Source of the DNA: Methylomicrobium sp. wino1
Lineage (GTDB): Bacteria > Pseudomonadota > Gammaproteobacteria > Methylococcales > Methylomonadaceae
Length of the DNA stretch: 64,000 bases
Direction: 5' to 3'
NCBI RefSeq assembly: GCF_003932755.1
Contig: NZ_CP024202.1
Coordinates: 2,108,001-2,172,000, forward strand
Shown here: positions 37,741 to 46,743 of the stretch, piece by piece
Numbering within the stretch: position 1 is the stretch's first letter
Layout: the number at the start of each line of letters is the position of its first letter
Position numbers and translations under genes: made by a program
The notes under the pieces: model-generated
Databases searched by the model: none
Told to the model about the DNA's origin: nothing
What the model saw: only the letters and a program-made list of their open reading frames with translations

Positions 37741-38475
37741 TTAGTCGGATACGATGCTTGCTCTGATCCATTGATACAATTCTTTCAAGTCGGGGTGCAT
37801 GTGCGTCAAAGCCGATTGAGTGGTGATAAAGTAAGGGGCTCTTGTTCCATGGTAGTCGATATCTTGTCCGGCTCGCTGAAACATGATGCCGGATCTGTTC
37901 ATCAAGCGCGGTAGGAACGGTTCCATCATCGCGAATACGCTGGTCCGCGCAGTCGTTTCGGTGAGTACGGTAGCCGCTAAAAAGCAGGCTACGGCAATCA
38001 GGGAAAAAGTTCTTTGTTCTTGCCGAGAAAAATCAAGCGAGTTTGGTTCGCCGAATCGGGTTGAATGTTCGCCCGGACGGCGTCTGAATATTCCGTCGAC
38101 AGCGAGTCTTGATATTTCACAGACATGTTGCCGGTTGAGCGCTAATCGTTCAATAAAGCTTTCGTCTAGACTATTCAGACAATGTTTTTCAAAAGGTAGA
38201 GGGTCTTTTTTGCGGTTGCCGAAAGTTGGCACCAAACGCACGCAACCGGCAGGTAAACCGCTATTTTGATGAATGATTAGGCAGTGTTTCGAGCGTTCGT
38301 CGAATTCGTCATATTCGAGTTCTTCCGAATTCGGTTTTTCATAATGAAATTCTTGGCAGTAAACCCGGTAGCGGATTCCGTATGCCAAGTTTTTTTGTAC
38401 TTGAGTCTCCGCCAGCTCGACTGAAAAGTAGCGCTCGAAGTTGTCTACTATGGATTGTTTTGAGTTATTATCCAT
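37741..38475 (-). CDS. PEP-CTERM/exosortase-associated acyltransferase (LuxI/FeeM-like), copy 1
   Basis: A 244-residue GNAT-like protein with the autoinducer-synthase-style pattern: YRVYCQEFHYE (about 32-42), LEYDEFDERSKHCLI, GLPAGCVRLVPT and CEISRLAVDGIFRRR. This is the family annotated as PEP-CTERM/exosortase system-associated acyltransferase, related to long-chain N-acyl amino acid synthases such as FeeM and more distantly to LuxI. It likely transfers an acyl chain from acyl-ACP to an amine. It converges with the hotdog gene 36 bases away and diverges from a second, clearly diverged copy at 39283. The acceptor and product are unknown. Confidence 0.87.
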   Translation of the reverse strand: MDNNSKQSIVDNFERYFSVELAETQVQKNLAYGIRYRVYCQEFHYEKPNSEELEYDEFDERSKHCLIIHQNSGLPAGCVRLVPTFGNRKKDPLPFEKHCLNSLDESFIERLALNRQHVCEISRLAVDGIFRRRPGEHSTRFGEPNSLDFSRQEQRTFSLIAVACFLAATVLTETTARTSVFAMMEPFLPRLMNRSGIMFQRAGQDIDYHGTRAPYFITTQSALTHMHPDLKELYQWIRASIVSD

Positions 38476-39282
38476 TTACAGTCTCCGCTTAGAGAGAGGC
38501 GTCATTAAATAAAATTTCCTGATTGTCATTGTGTTTGCTTAAGTCACGGAAATGTCATTATTATCGTTTATTTTGAAAAGCACGTAAGCTTTAAGTTGGT
38601 TTGGAGGAGGAATTAACGGTATTTTCCGTTTGTTTTTATGCTCAGGCTTGTTTCTAGCTGTTTGCTTGTAGCGCCGATTGAGTGATTTGTATTAACTTTT
38701 TTGTTTGATCTTGCTTGATTATATACAAATATCTAAAAGTTCTAGCTTTTATCTATTTAGTGTAGAGGACTTAGCAATTTTTTTGTTTTTTAAGCTGGGC
38801 TTAATAAGATGGGTTTATCGTATATTCTAAAATTTAGGCTATGTATGAATTACCGGTCGAAGCTGTTCTCATGCCTGATATGCGAGGCCTTTAGGATGTT
38901 TAAGTTGGAAACTTCTTTGTAAGACGCTATTAAGCTTGTATTCTAGCGAAAAGGATTGTTCTGGTTTTGCAATGAGCAAAATAGATTGACATAGTCAATG
39001 ATATCGGGCGAGCGGAGCGTGTTGATATGCACATAGGGGCTCATCTCTGGAAGCTTAGTTCCTACATTTTGTTAATTTAGAGTGCGCTAGTCGGAAAAGT
39101 CTACGCTTTCGTCGCTGTTTATAGATTTTGAAAGTTGTTGGTAGTTCAATCTAGTTTTAATATTAGCAAATACTTTGTTTCTTGCGTTTCGTTTAGGCGT
39201 AAGGTTTGACTCTTCGAACTAATTTCAAGATGGTCTCAAAGATTTATTTTTTAAAGCCCGGTATTGCTGTAAGGTGTATTTT
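38476..39282. other. 800-base divergent intergenic region between two acyltransferase genes
   Basis: A+T-rich, no gene or known repeat seen. It must hold both promoters. I looked for a lux-box-like 20-base palindrome and found none convincing. The length is unusual for a simple promoter region, and a small RNA cannot be excluded. Confidence 0.4.
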
Positions 39283-40005
39283 ATGATGTTCGATGATTAT
39301 TTTGACGTTTATCTTGCCGATAACGATGAGTCGATTCAGATCCATTACAATATCCGTTATCAAGTTTATTGTGAGGAGATGGGGTTTGAAAAAACATCAA
39401 ACGGTGCCCAATTGGAAATGGATGATTGGGATAAGCATGCAGTTCATTTCATAGTGAAAAATAAATTAACCGGTCACTTTGTCGGTGCTATGCGATTAAT
39501 CTTACCGGAGCTAGGTTATTTGCCGCTGGAAAAACATTGTAGGCTTAGCAATGGGGTTATCAAGTCGGATTTACATAGATCGGTGGAGATATCCCGGTTG
39601 TGCGTAATTAAAGAAATTCGGCGGCGTTCCAGTGATGGCGAGCCACCGACAGGATTAACTGAAAAACATGACGGGAATGATGGCGTTGATTACTTGTGTA
39701 ATCAACGTCGTTTGAACCGTAGTATCATATGGGGCATGTTTCGTGCCGCATCTTTGTATTGTGCTGAAAATCGAATTCACAACTGGTATTTTTTAACGAC
39801 AAAGATGTTATATCGCTTGATCACTAAAGAAAATTTTAAAATGGATCAAATCGGCGATTCGTGTGAACTAAATGGGGAGCGTTTCCCTTATAGAATTCAT
39901 ATGAATGAGATTTTGCAAAATCCAATATGGGTTAAAGGGTTTCAATCCCACTACAAATGCTACTCGGCAGAAGAGAGCGTCATTCTAAAGCAACGCGCCG
40001 CTTAA
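39283..40005 (+). CDS. PEP-CTERM/exosortase-associated acyltransferase (LuxI/FeeM-like), copy 2
   Basis: About 240 residues. The N-terminal catalytic layout is the same as in copy 1: IRYQVYCEEMGFEK, LEMDDWDKHAVHFIV, GHFVGAMRLILPE, SVEISRLCVIKEIRRRSS. The C-terminal half (NWYFLTTKMLYRLITKENFK, ...NGERFPYRIHMNEI) is distinct. Sequence divergence from copy 1 is high, so the two probably use different acceptors or chain lengths instead of being a recent duplication. AAGG eight bases before ATG 39283 supports this start. It ends near a hairpin shared with ettA. Confidence 0.85.
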   Translation: MMFDDYFDVYLADNDESIQIHYNIRYQVYCEEMGFEKTSNGAQLEMDDWDKHAVHFIVKNKLTGHFVGAMRLILPELGYLPLEKHCRLSNGVIKSDLHRSVEISRLCVIKEIRRRSSDGEPPTGLTEKHDGNDGVDYLCNQRRLNRSIIWGMFRAASLYCAENRIHNWYFLTTKMLYRLITKENFKMDQIGDSCELNGERFPYRIHMNEILQNPIWVKGFQSHYKCYSAEESVILKQRAA

Positions 40006-40105
40006 GCTCAATTATACTTAGGATTTCGCGAAAGACTTATTACCTGTTTTGTGGTGCATTTGTGGATACTTGGATGTGAAGCTGCGCATTGCCATCCGTG
40101 GCACT

Positions 40106-40132
40106 GCATTCCGCCAGTCCATGGCGGAATGC
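40106..40132. terminator. Hairpin between convergent genes
   Basis: GCATTCCGCC (40106-40115) pairs with GGCGGAATGC (40123-40132) around a 7-base loop. It lies between the acyltransferase stop and the ettA stop and could end both transcripts; the following T-run is weak. Confidence 0.55.
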
Positions 40133-40152
40133 GGGTTTCTCTTAACTTAATC

Positions 40153-41817
40153 CTAAGTCAATTTCTTGTATTTGATCCGGTGCGGATTATCGGCATCGGT
40201 GCCTAAACGGCGATGGCGGTCGGCTTCGTAGTCGGCGTAATTGCCTTCAAACCAGACCACTTGACTGTTGCCTTCGAAGGCCAGCATATGCGTTGCGATC
40301 CTGTCTAGAAACCATCTGTCATGCGAAATGACCACCGCGCAGCCGGGGAAGGCTAGAAGCGCTTCTTCAAGTGCCCGTAGGGTTTCGACGTCGAGATCGT
40401 TAGTCGGTTCGTCGAGCAGCAGGACATTACCGCCGCTTTTCAATAGCTTGGCCAAGTGCACGCGGTTGCGTTCGCCGCCGGACAAATCGCCGATGCGTTT
40501 TTGCTGGTCGCCGCCTTTAAAGTTGAAGCGGCCGACATAGGCGCGCGACGGCGTTTCGTATTTACCGACCGTGATGATGTCGAGACCGTCCGAAATTTCT
40601 TCCCAAACCGTTTTGTTCGGGTCTAGGTTGTCGCGCATTTGATCGACATAGGCCAGTTGTACGGTTTGACCGATTGTCACGGTGCCGGAGTCGGGCTTTT
40701 CGAATCCGGCCATCATACGAAACAATGTCGTCTTACCTGCGCCATTCGGGCCGATGATGCCGACGATGCCGCCCGGCGGGAGTTTGAAGCTCAAGTCGTT
40801 GATCAGTAATCTATCGTCGAAGCCCTTGTTGATGTTATCGGCGTGAATCACGATATCGCCGAGGCGTGGGCCGGGTGGAATATAAATTTCTTGGGTTTCG
40901 TTACGTTTTTGTGCTTCTTGCGAAGACAGCTCTTCAAAGCGCGCTAAGCGAGCCTTGCTTTTCGCATGTCGGCCCTTCGGGTTGGAACGTACCCATTCCA
41001 ACTCGGCCTTCATCGATTTCATTCGGGACGTTTCCTGGCGTTCTTCCAATTCCAGGCGTTTTTCTTTTTGTTCGAGCCAGCTCGAATAATTGCCTTCCCA
41101 TGGGATACCTTGGCCGCGGTCCAGTTCGAGAATCCATCCTGCGACATTGTCGAGGAAGTAACGGTCATGCGTGACCGCGACGACGGTGCCGGGGTAATCG
41201 TGCAGAAAGCGTTCGAGCCAAGCGACCGATTCGGCGTCCAAATGGTTGGTCGGCTCGTCTAGCAGCAGCATGTCGGGGTTGGACAGCAAGAGTCGGCACA
41301 ATGCGACGCGGCGTTTTTCACCGCCCGATAGTTTCGTGACATCGGTATCCCAATCCGGCAGGCGTAGCGCATCGGCAGCTATTTCCAATTTACGGTCCAA
41401 TTCCCACGCGCCGGCGGCTTCTATTTTATCTTGTAGTTCGGCTTGTTCGGCCAACAGTGCATCGAAGTCGGCGTCGGGGTCGGCGAAGGCGTTGCTGACT
41501 TCGTCGAATCGGGTCAGTATCGCTTTGAGTCCCGCTACGGCTTCTTCGACGTTGCCGCGCACGGTTTTGTTCGGGTCGAGTTGCGGTTCTTGCGGCAAGT
41601 AACCGATATGTATGCCTTTTTGCGGGATCGCTTCACCTTCGATATCCTTGTCGATTCCGGCCATGATTCGTAATAGCGTCGATTTCCCCGAGCCGTTCAA
41701 ACCCAGCACGCCGATTTTGGCGCCGGGGAAGAAGGATAATGAAATATCCTTTAGGATATATTTTTTGGGTGGGACAATTTTGCCCACCCGGTTCATTGAA
41801 TAAATGTATTGAGCCAT
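40153..41817 (-). CDS. ettA: Energy-dependent translational throttle protein EttA (ABC-F)
   Basis: A 554-residue soluble ABC-F protein with two ATPase domains: Walker [10 protein letters not shown] and signature [14 protein letters not shown] in the first, GPNGAGKTT and [14 protein letters not shown] in the second. The linker contains the ARM and P-site tRNA interaction motif region [17 protein letters not shown] typical of EttA. It gates the first elongation step on the ribosome according to ATP/ADP ratio. I take the start at [13 protein letters not shown] (41817), which gives the normal family length; an in-frame ATG at 41895 adds 26 non-conserved residues. Confidence 0.96.
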   Translation of the reverse strand: MAQYIYSMNRVGKIVPPKKYILKDISLSFFPGAKIGVLGLNGSGKSTLLRIMAGIDKDIEGEAIPQKGIHIGYLPQEPQLDPNKTVRGNVEEAVAGLKAILTRFDEVSNAFADPDADFDALLAEQAELQDKIEAAGAWELDRKLEIAADALRLPDWDTDVTKLSGGEKRRVALCRLLLSNPDMLLLDEPTNHLDAESVAWLERFLHDYPGTVVAVTHDRYFLDNVAGWILELDRGQGIPWEGNYSSWLEQKEKRLELEERQETSRMKSMKAELEWVRSNPKGRHAKSKARLARFEELSSQEAQKRNETQEIYIPPGPRLGDIVIHADNINKGFDDRLLINDLSFKLPPGGIVGIIGPNGAGKTTLFRMMAGFEKPDSGTVTIGQTVQLAYVDQMRDNLDPNKTVWEEISDGLDIITVGKYETPSRAYVGRFNFKGGDQQKRIGDLSGGERNRVHLAKLLKSGGNVLLLDEPTNDLDVETLRALEEALLAFPGCAVVISHDRWFLDRIATHMLAFEGNSQVVWFEGNYADYEADRHRRLGTDADNPHRIKYKKLT

Positions 41818-41987
41818 TGTGTGATGGATTTCCGGTGAGTGAGTGGAATGTAAGTATTCAGAGCCCGCTGGCAAATTATACCCTTTGCTAATCAAATTTC
41901 GGCGCCGGGGTGCCCGTCAAAGGACGCCGTAAATACTTCCATGTAGATACTCTGTTTAAAATCAAGTTAAAAATAGGCATTTTTCTG

Positions 41988-43022
41988 CTATTCAGCGATT
42001 GACGGAATTGCATAAAAACGCGTGTTATCGAATGGTTTATCATGCTTGAGCATGCCGTGAATCGCATGTAACAATTTACGCATGACCGCACAACAGGCTT
42101 GCAACGGTAATTTACCCATATCAAGGAGATGTTGGTAATACGCCTTAATATGGCGATCATGCTGCACAGCGCTCCAGACAGGCATATACAGGGCGGCGCG
42201 AATCTGGCTGTTACCGGCCTTGGATATACGCGTTTTTTTGTGGACACTCGTGCCGGAATCAAAAGCTCTTGGATCGAGCCCCGCAAACTTGACCCACTCA
42301 CGGTGCGACATATCCGCAGGCAAAATCAGTAGTTCTCCCATGAGGGCAATCGCACTGGTATTGGCAATACCCTTAATGGTCGTGAACAAAACTAATGCTC
42401 GACTGAGTTCCGGATGTTTTTCGATCAATGCCAAGGCGCCAGCCGTTAACTGATCGATACGCTTATCTAATTGATCGATGGCTGCTTGTGCATCTTTTAG
42501 CACGGCTTTGGGTGTTTCAACTGTTGCGCTTAAGGCATGCAACTGATTCTTTGCTGCTGTTTTTTGATCGGTTAGCGCATTAATACGGCGTGAGAAACAA
42601 CGTAAAGCGATCTTTTCATTCGAAGGACGGGACCAAGGCACAAAATCCATCCGTTCGGCATACACCGCCAGAGTATTCGTGTCCACATCATCTGTTTTAC
42701 TATTGTTCATCAACACTTTAGCAAAGTTATGAGAGACCTTGGGATTGATGACCATTACCTTGACGCCGGCATCATGGAGCGCAACGGCTAAATCGAAATG
42801 ATAACTGCCGGTGGCTTCCATACACACGATAATGCCGGACAATTTGTTCAGTTTCTTGGCCATCCGGGCATGATCAGCTGGGGTATTGGAGAACTTCTGC
42901 GGATTGAAAGGTTTGCCATTTTTGCGCACCACCAAAACCAGTTCTTTAGATCCTACATCGACGCCAGCGAAGATACGGGTTTGTGTGTCAAGTGAAGCGC
43001 TGTTAATTTGTTGATCTGCCAT
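41988..43022 (-). CDS. IS110-family transposase (DEDD/RuvC-like plus C-terminal serine domain)
   Basis: A 344-residue recombinase. The N-terminal RuvC-like domain has Asp22 (GVDVGSKEL), Glu in CMEATGSYH and the SKTDDVDTNTLA acidic cluster. The C-terminal transposase_20 domain has GLDPRAFDSGTSVHKK with the expected catalytic Ser and ISKAGNSQIRAALYM. All catalytic motifs look intact, so the element may be active. IS110 enzymes work with a structured RNA from the element's own non-coding end. It lies inside an older repeat between ettA and an SRPBCC gene. Confidence 0.93.
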   Translation of the reverse strand: MADQQINSASLDTQTRIFAGVDVGSKELVLVVRKNGKPFNPQKFSNTPADHARMAKKLNKLSGIIVCMEATGSYHFDLAVALHDAGVKVMVINPKVSHNFAKVLMNNSKTDDVDTNTLAVYAERMDFVPWSRPSNEKIALRCFSRRINALTDQKTAAKNQLHALSATVETPKAVLKDAQAAIDQLDKRIDQLTAGALALIEKHPELSRALVLFTTIKGIANTSAIALMGELLILPADMSHREWVKFAGLDPRAFDSGTSVHKKTRISKAGNSQIRAALYMPVWSAVQHDRHIKAYYQHLLDMGKLPLQACCAVMRKLLHAIHGMLKHDKPFDNTRFYAIPSIAE

Positions 43023-43272
43023 GTTTAATTGTTATTCTGTGATAAGGAAAGTAAACTAGTCATTGGTTCCCGACCCTGCGTATGCACCTACCATCCTTGT
43101 GAATGCAGGCTCTAAGCCTCAGATACTCCGCGGTATAGGTGAATAGGGCGGGGGCCAATCTACATGACAGGCTCTGGTTTAATCCAGTCCTCAGGCTCAA
43201 GCGGCCTCCCAATGAACTCGGTACAGCTTAAAGTATTTCCTGGCTAAAATTCATTTAAATTAATCATACAAG
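43023..43272 (-). ncRNA. Candidate IS110 bridge/seek RNA region
   Basis: About 250 non-coding bases between the transposase start and the inferred right end of the element. In the IS110 subgroup the guide RNA is encoded here, upstream of the transposase. Several short inverted segments (for example GGCTCTAAGCC near 43109 and GAGG/CCTC runs near 43190) are compatible with a folded RNA. Loop sequences were not assigned. Confidence 0.4.
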
Positions 43273-43389
43273 GCTCTATGACAGCATCCCTGCTATCAAA
43301 GCCTTTGACGAACACCCCGACGCCTCCATACCTTAATGCCGAAATTTGAAGTGCGATAGGTATACTTCAATTCATGTGTAATTGTTAGC

Positions 43390-43457
43390 CTCCCCTTTGA
43401 AAAAGGGGGATTGAGGGGGAAATCTCCCCTAGCCCTCTTTTTCAAAGAGGGGGGACT
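43390..43457. repeat. Inverted repeat CTCCCCTTTGAAAAAGGGGG
   Basis: CCTCCCCTTTGAAAAAGGG and the complementary CCCTCTTTTTCAAAGAGGGG flank a short G/A-rich loop. It is a strong hairpin of a type dispersed in many bacterial genomes; no T-run. Confidence 0.65.
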
Positions 43458-43512
43458 GAATACTTACGAAGGGACTGAGCAATTACAATGGAATTGATCG
43501 TTCCTTATTATT

Positions 43513-43986
43513 TCACGTTATCGCTGAATTTTTAAGTGTCGTTAAATAGACTAATCCACGTTCGCCTTCTTTCATGACTTGTGCATGGTTCCATTCGAAT
43601 ATCGGCCGGCAAATAAAGGCAAAGCGGTTCATCCAGGGTTTGCAGGTTGTGACTTGCCAATCGAATTCGAGCCGAGTCGATTCAGCATTGCCCGAAATTC
43701 GGCAATGTCCCGAGCCGGACAAGTCGCCTTGAACCTTCACCGCGAGGTAGCGATGCTCAATGGCGCGTGTGACGGTTAATTCAATGACTAATCGGTAGGG
43801 TAGTTTTGTTCGCCAATATATACGCCGTTTATTATTAGGAAGCTTCGATGCGCCGGACGAGATGTTTTCGACCGAATCGACATACCGCCACCAATCGGGC
43901 CAGGTTTCGGGGCGAATCAGGTAGAACCAGACGGATTCGATCGGCGACGGGATAAGCCAAGTGGTGCTTAATGAAAAGTCGGGCAT
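43513..43986 (-). CDS. SRPBCC-fold protein
   Basis: A 157-residue protein with the SRPBCC/polyketide-cyclase-like pattern: an N-terminal strand STTWLIPSPIESVWFYLI, then PETWPDWWRYVDSVE, and later strand-rich sequence with WQVTTCKPWMNRF and a long C-terminal helix containing HAQVMKEGERGL. These proteins bind hydrophobic ligands; no catalytic residues are evident and no partner gene is adjacent. ATG 43986 has GGAG about ten bases upstream, and an in-frame ATG at 44031 is less likely. Role unknown. Confidence 0.75.
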   Translation of the reverse strand: MPDFSLSTTWLIPSPIESVWFYLIRPETWPDWWRYVDSVENISSGASKLPNNKRRIYWRTKLPYRLVIELTVTRAIEHRYLAVKVQGDLSGSGHCRISGNAESTRLEFDWQVTTCKPWMNRFAFICRPIFEWNHAQVMKEGERGLVYLTTLKNSAIT

Positions 43987-44034
43987 AGTGACGGGCTCCG
44001 CGCAATTGGAGTTATATCCATCGTAGATCAAAAT

Positions 44035-44225
44035 TCGGCACCGGGGTGCCCGTCAAAGGACGCTGTAAACCCAGCACCTAAATTATCCAAGACAATTAAC
44101 CATGGCCAAGGGCTATGGAATTTAGGTGTTGGGTAAATACATCCATGCTGGTCCCTCACCTAGCGTTAGGTGAGGGACCGCACACCCCGGTGCCTCCTTA
44201 GGTACTGCCGATATTTGAAGTACGA
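44035..44225. repeat. GCCGTAAA-type dispersed repeat carrying a nested 64-base element (44070-44133)
   Basis: Outer ends GGCACCGGGGTGCC and ...ACACCCCGGTGCC are complementary. Inside, CCCAGCACCTAAATT and its inverted counterpart AATTTAGGTGTTGGG bound a 64-base insert flanked by TAAA on both sides (44066-44069 and 44134-44137). A further palindrome CCCTCACCTAGCGTTAGG lies at about 44153-44178. Confidence 0.75.
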
Positions 44226-44342
44226 AAGGTATAATGTCTGATGCAGGATGAATTCAGAATAGACTGAAAAAATGAATTTTTCCTATAGTGTAGCGGGTTA
44301 TACGACTTGATAATGATATGTTTTAACCCAGTTTCGGCCAAG

Positions 44343-45662
44343 ATGAGCTTACGTTTCCAACTAATTGCCAGAATTTTGTTTTTATTCGTCTGTATATTAA
44401 TACTGGGCGGTTCGATCGCGATTTGGCGGGCTCGAGAGGCGGTCAATGAAGAAGTCGGTTCTTCTCTGAACCTGGCATTGCAATTGGTTAAATTCGGATT
44501 TTCGAAACCGGCCTCTGCAACCATGAAGGAATCGGATTGGATTTATTGGCTTAGCGCTTTAAGAGAAACGCGCCATTTGGATATCCGTCTTAAACAGCCG
44601 ACTGGCGAAATGATACAGGTAACCCGTTCGCAGACGCGGGAAGAGGAGCACGATATGCCTCCGGATTGGTTTGTGGGCTTGGTTACCGCCGATTACGCCG
44701 AAACGCACTATCCGATCCTAATGGACGACGGCAAAGCATTCATGTTGATTATTCAGCCGAATCCGATGGATGAGACGGTCGAGGTTTGGCACGAAACGGT
44801 TGCCTTTTTTATTACGCTGTGTCTATTGATTATATTGATATTTTTAGCGGTTCATCAAACCTTGCATAAAACCCTGCGTTTTATCGATACGATTGTCGAC
44901 GGTCTCAGGCGCATCGAGACCGGACAATACCGGGAAATGTTGCCGAGATTTTCGATTCAGGAATACGATAGTATCGCCGGAGCGATCAATCATATGGCTG
45001 GTGTGCTCGATAAGACTCGTGAGGAAAATCGTGCCTTAACGAAGCATTCGCTGAAAATTCAGGAAGAGGAGCGCCGACGTTTATCGCAGGAATTACATGA
45101 CGAATTGGGTCAATCGTTGACGGCAATTAAGGTCATGGCGGTCACAGCGGCGCATGAAAAAGCCGATACCCGTAAAATCACCGAGTCGATAAGCCACATC
45201 TGCGATCATTTGATGGCTATCGTACGCTCGATGATGCATCAATTGCATCCATTGATTTTGACCGAGTTAGGCTTGAAAGCCACGCTCGAAGATATGGTCA
45301 ATCATTGGTCGGAAAGAAACCCTCGGTTGAATTTGAAGATCGAGTGCCCGGATGAGTTGGATTCGCTTGATCAAAATGTCGCGATACAGATATTTCGTGT
45401 CATTCAGGAATGTTTGACCAACACAATACGTCACGCCGAGGCCAAACACGTTAAAATAGTACTGGAAATTTTAGGCGAAAATCGTGATTGTTTGCATTTG
45501 GAGGTGGCCGATGATGGGCGCGGTTGCGATATTAATCGGATATCGTCAGGGTTCGGGCTCAGAGGCATTCAAGAAAGGATTAAGTCGCTCGATGGCGAGC
45601 TGAGCGTCCGCTCGCAACCCGGTCGGGGCATGGCAGTTAGCGCAACGATACCCATTCTATGA
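44343..45662 (+). CDS. Membrane histidine kinase, MoxY-like (LapD/MoxY N-terminal domain)
   Basis: A 439-residue sensor kinase. TM1 is at about 10-28, a periplasmic LapD/MoxY_N-type domain at about 29-155, TM2 near 158-178, then HAMP. The HisKA_3 dimerisation box EEERRRLSQELHDELGQSL has the phospho-acceptor His252, and a HATPase domain with DDGRGCD and GFGLRGIQERI follows. This is the NarX/MoxY class. MoxY with MoxX controls methanol oxidation genes in Paracoccus, so a C1-related signal is plausible here. The stop overlaps the regulator gene (ATGA). The start was chosen at MSLRFQL; an in-frame start at 44307 is possible. Confidence 0.87.
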   Translation: MSLRFQLIARILFLFVCILILGGSIAIWRAREAVNEEVGSSLNLALQLVKFGFSKPASATMKESDWIYWLSALRETRHLDIRLKQPTGEMIQVTRSQTREEEHDMPPDWFVGLVTADYAETHYPILMDDGKAFMLIIQPNPMDETVEVWHETVAFFITLCLLIILIFLAVHQTLHKTLRFIDTIVDGLRRIETGQYREMLPRFSIQEYDSIAGAINHMAGVLDKTREENRALTKHSLKIQEEERRRLSQELHDELGQSLTAIKVMAVTAAHEKADTRKITESISHICDHLMAIVRSMMHQLHPLILTELGLKATLEDMVNHWSERNPRLNLKIECPDELDSLDQNVAIQIFRVIQECLTNTIRHAEAKHVKIVLEILGENRDCLHLEVADDGRGCDINRISSGFGLRGIQERIKSLDGELSVRSQPGRGMAVSATIPIL

Positions 45663-46303
45663 AAAGCAAAATCAAAATTATCTTAGTCGACGATCATGCG
45701 GTTGTACGTGCGGGGTTTCGAATGTTGCTCGGGACGCATGATACGATCGAAATCGTTGCCGAGGCTGATCGAGGCGAGCAGGCGATTCAATTGATGCAGG
45801 AACATGCAGTCGATGTCGCCGTGATGGATCTATCGATGCCCGGCTTAGGCGGGCTGGAAACGATACGGCGTATTTGTCAGCGCGACAGTAAGGCTAAGAT
45901 TTTGGTGTTTAGCGTGCATGATGAACAGGTTTACGTTAATCGAGCCATTGCGGCCGGAGCCAAAGGCTATATCAGTAAAAACAGTGCGGCGGCCAATCTT
46001 GCGATGGCTATAGAGCATATCGCCAATGGCGAAATTTACATCGAGGAGGGGTTGCTCAAGGATCAGGCCGGAAAGTCGGATGTGATGGATTACCATGCAA
46101 TTATCGAGGCGTTTTCGGCCCGGGAATTTGATGTATTCCGCTTACTTGCGAAAGGCATGACGGTGCACAAAGTTTCCGAAGAGCTTTGTTTGGGCTACAA
46201 AACGGTCGCCAATTACGGCACGCAAATTAGAAATAAGCTCAAAGTTTCGACGCTGGCGGAACTAGCGCACATCGCGGTGATTTTGGGCTTGATGAAAAAT
46301 TGA
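45659..46303 (+). CDS. NarL/FixJ-family response regulator (MoxX-like)
   Basis: A 214-residue regulator. The receiver domain has DDH at 11-13, phospho-acceptor Asp57 in VMDLSMP, and Lys in YISKNS. The C-terminal LuxR-type helix-turn-helix (about 148-205) has FSAREFDVFRLLAKGMTV and LGYKTVANYGTQIRNKL. It overlaps the kinase gene by four bases and is its cognate partner. By analogy with MoxX it could control C1 oxidation genes; targets are not visible. Confidence 0.9.
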   Translation: MKSKIKIILVDDHAVVRAGFRMLLGTHDTIEIVAEADRGEQAIQLMQEHAVDVAVMDLSMPGLGGLETIRRICQRDSKAKILVFSVHDEQVYVNRAIAAGAKGYISKNSAAANLAMAIEHIANGEIYIEEGLLKDQAGKSDVMDYHAIIEAFSAREFDVFRLLAKGMTVHKVSEELCLGYKTVANYGTQIRNKLKVSTLAELAHIAVILGLMKN

Positions 46304-46743
46304 GCGGTTTGAGTTTCCTGGTTCCCACCTCTCCAGCGTGGGAATGCATACCGGTCTTGTCCTGTAACTTTGGCAAGACGGGGTTTGCAACCGTCCCGCA
46401 GAGTAATAGTTGCCCCGCTACAGGAAACACTTAAAAACTCAAAACGAATTGTAGGGTGCGCATCGCGCACCTTTTCACGGCGCCAAACCCATTAGTTCCC
46501 GACCCAGGTGCGCGATGCGCACCCTACGCCTAGCGCGTAGCCCGGATTGCGCTACGCTCTATCCGGGCTACGCTGTTTAGAATCGCCGGAAGAGGTTCGT
46601 TGCGATTTAGCCGCGAGGATTTTTGCTTAGCTTGATGCGTATAGGTTTGTAACCCCTTCTTAAACGTTTTGACAGTGGTCAAAGCGAGCAATTTAATCTA
46701 ACGACTGCCGAGCAGTCATTTTTTTAACCCGATTTTTAAATTT
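46304..46743. repeat. Repeat cluster between regulator and transaldolase genes
   Basis: It contains a CCCAC(G)CTCCAGCGTGGGAA-type palindrome at about 46323-46344, the third paired inverted repeat (46450-46471 and 46506-46528, here in a TGTAGGGTGCGC variant), and a REP-like unit AGCCCGGATTGCGCTACG at about 46539-46572. No gene is seen. Confidence 0.7.

Larger units (their letters stand above)
41945..43272 (-). mobile_element. IS110-family insertion sequence
   Basis: About 1.33 kb, bounded by comparing the split repeat with its relatives: CCATGTA on the left would join GGCTC on the right. It carries one transposase and about 250 non-coding bases ahead of it. No terminal inverted repeats or target duplication were seen, which is normal for IS110. 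The exact ends are uncertain by several bases. Confidence 0.75.
41893..43370. repeat. GCCGTAAA-type dispersed repeat, split by the IS110 element
   Basis: The left half (41893-41944, TTTCGGCGCCGGGGTGCC ... CCGTAAATACTTCCATGTA) and the right half (about 43273-43370, ...AACACCCCGACGCCTCC ... TGCCGAAATTTGAAG) match the two ends of the intact copy at 44035-44225. The insertion sequence lies between them. Confidence 0.75.
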
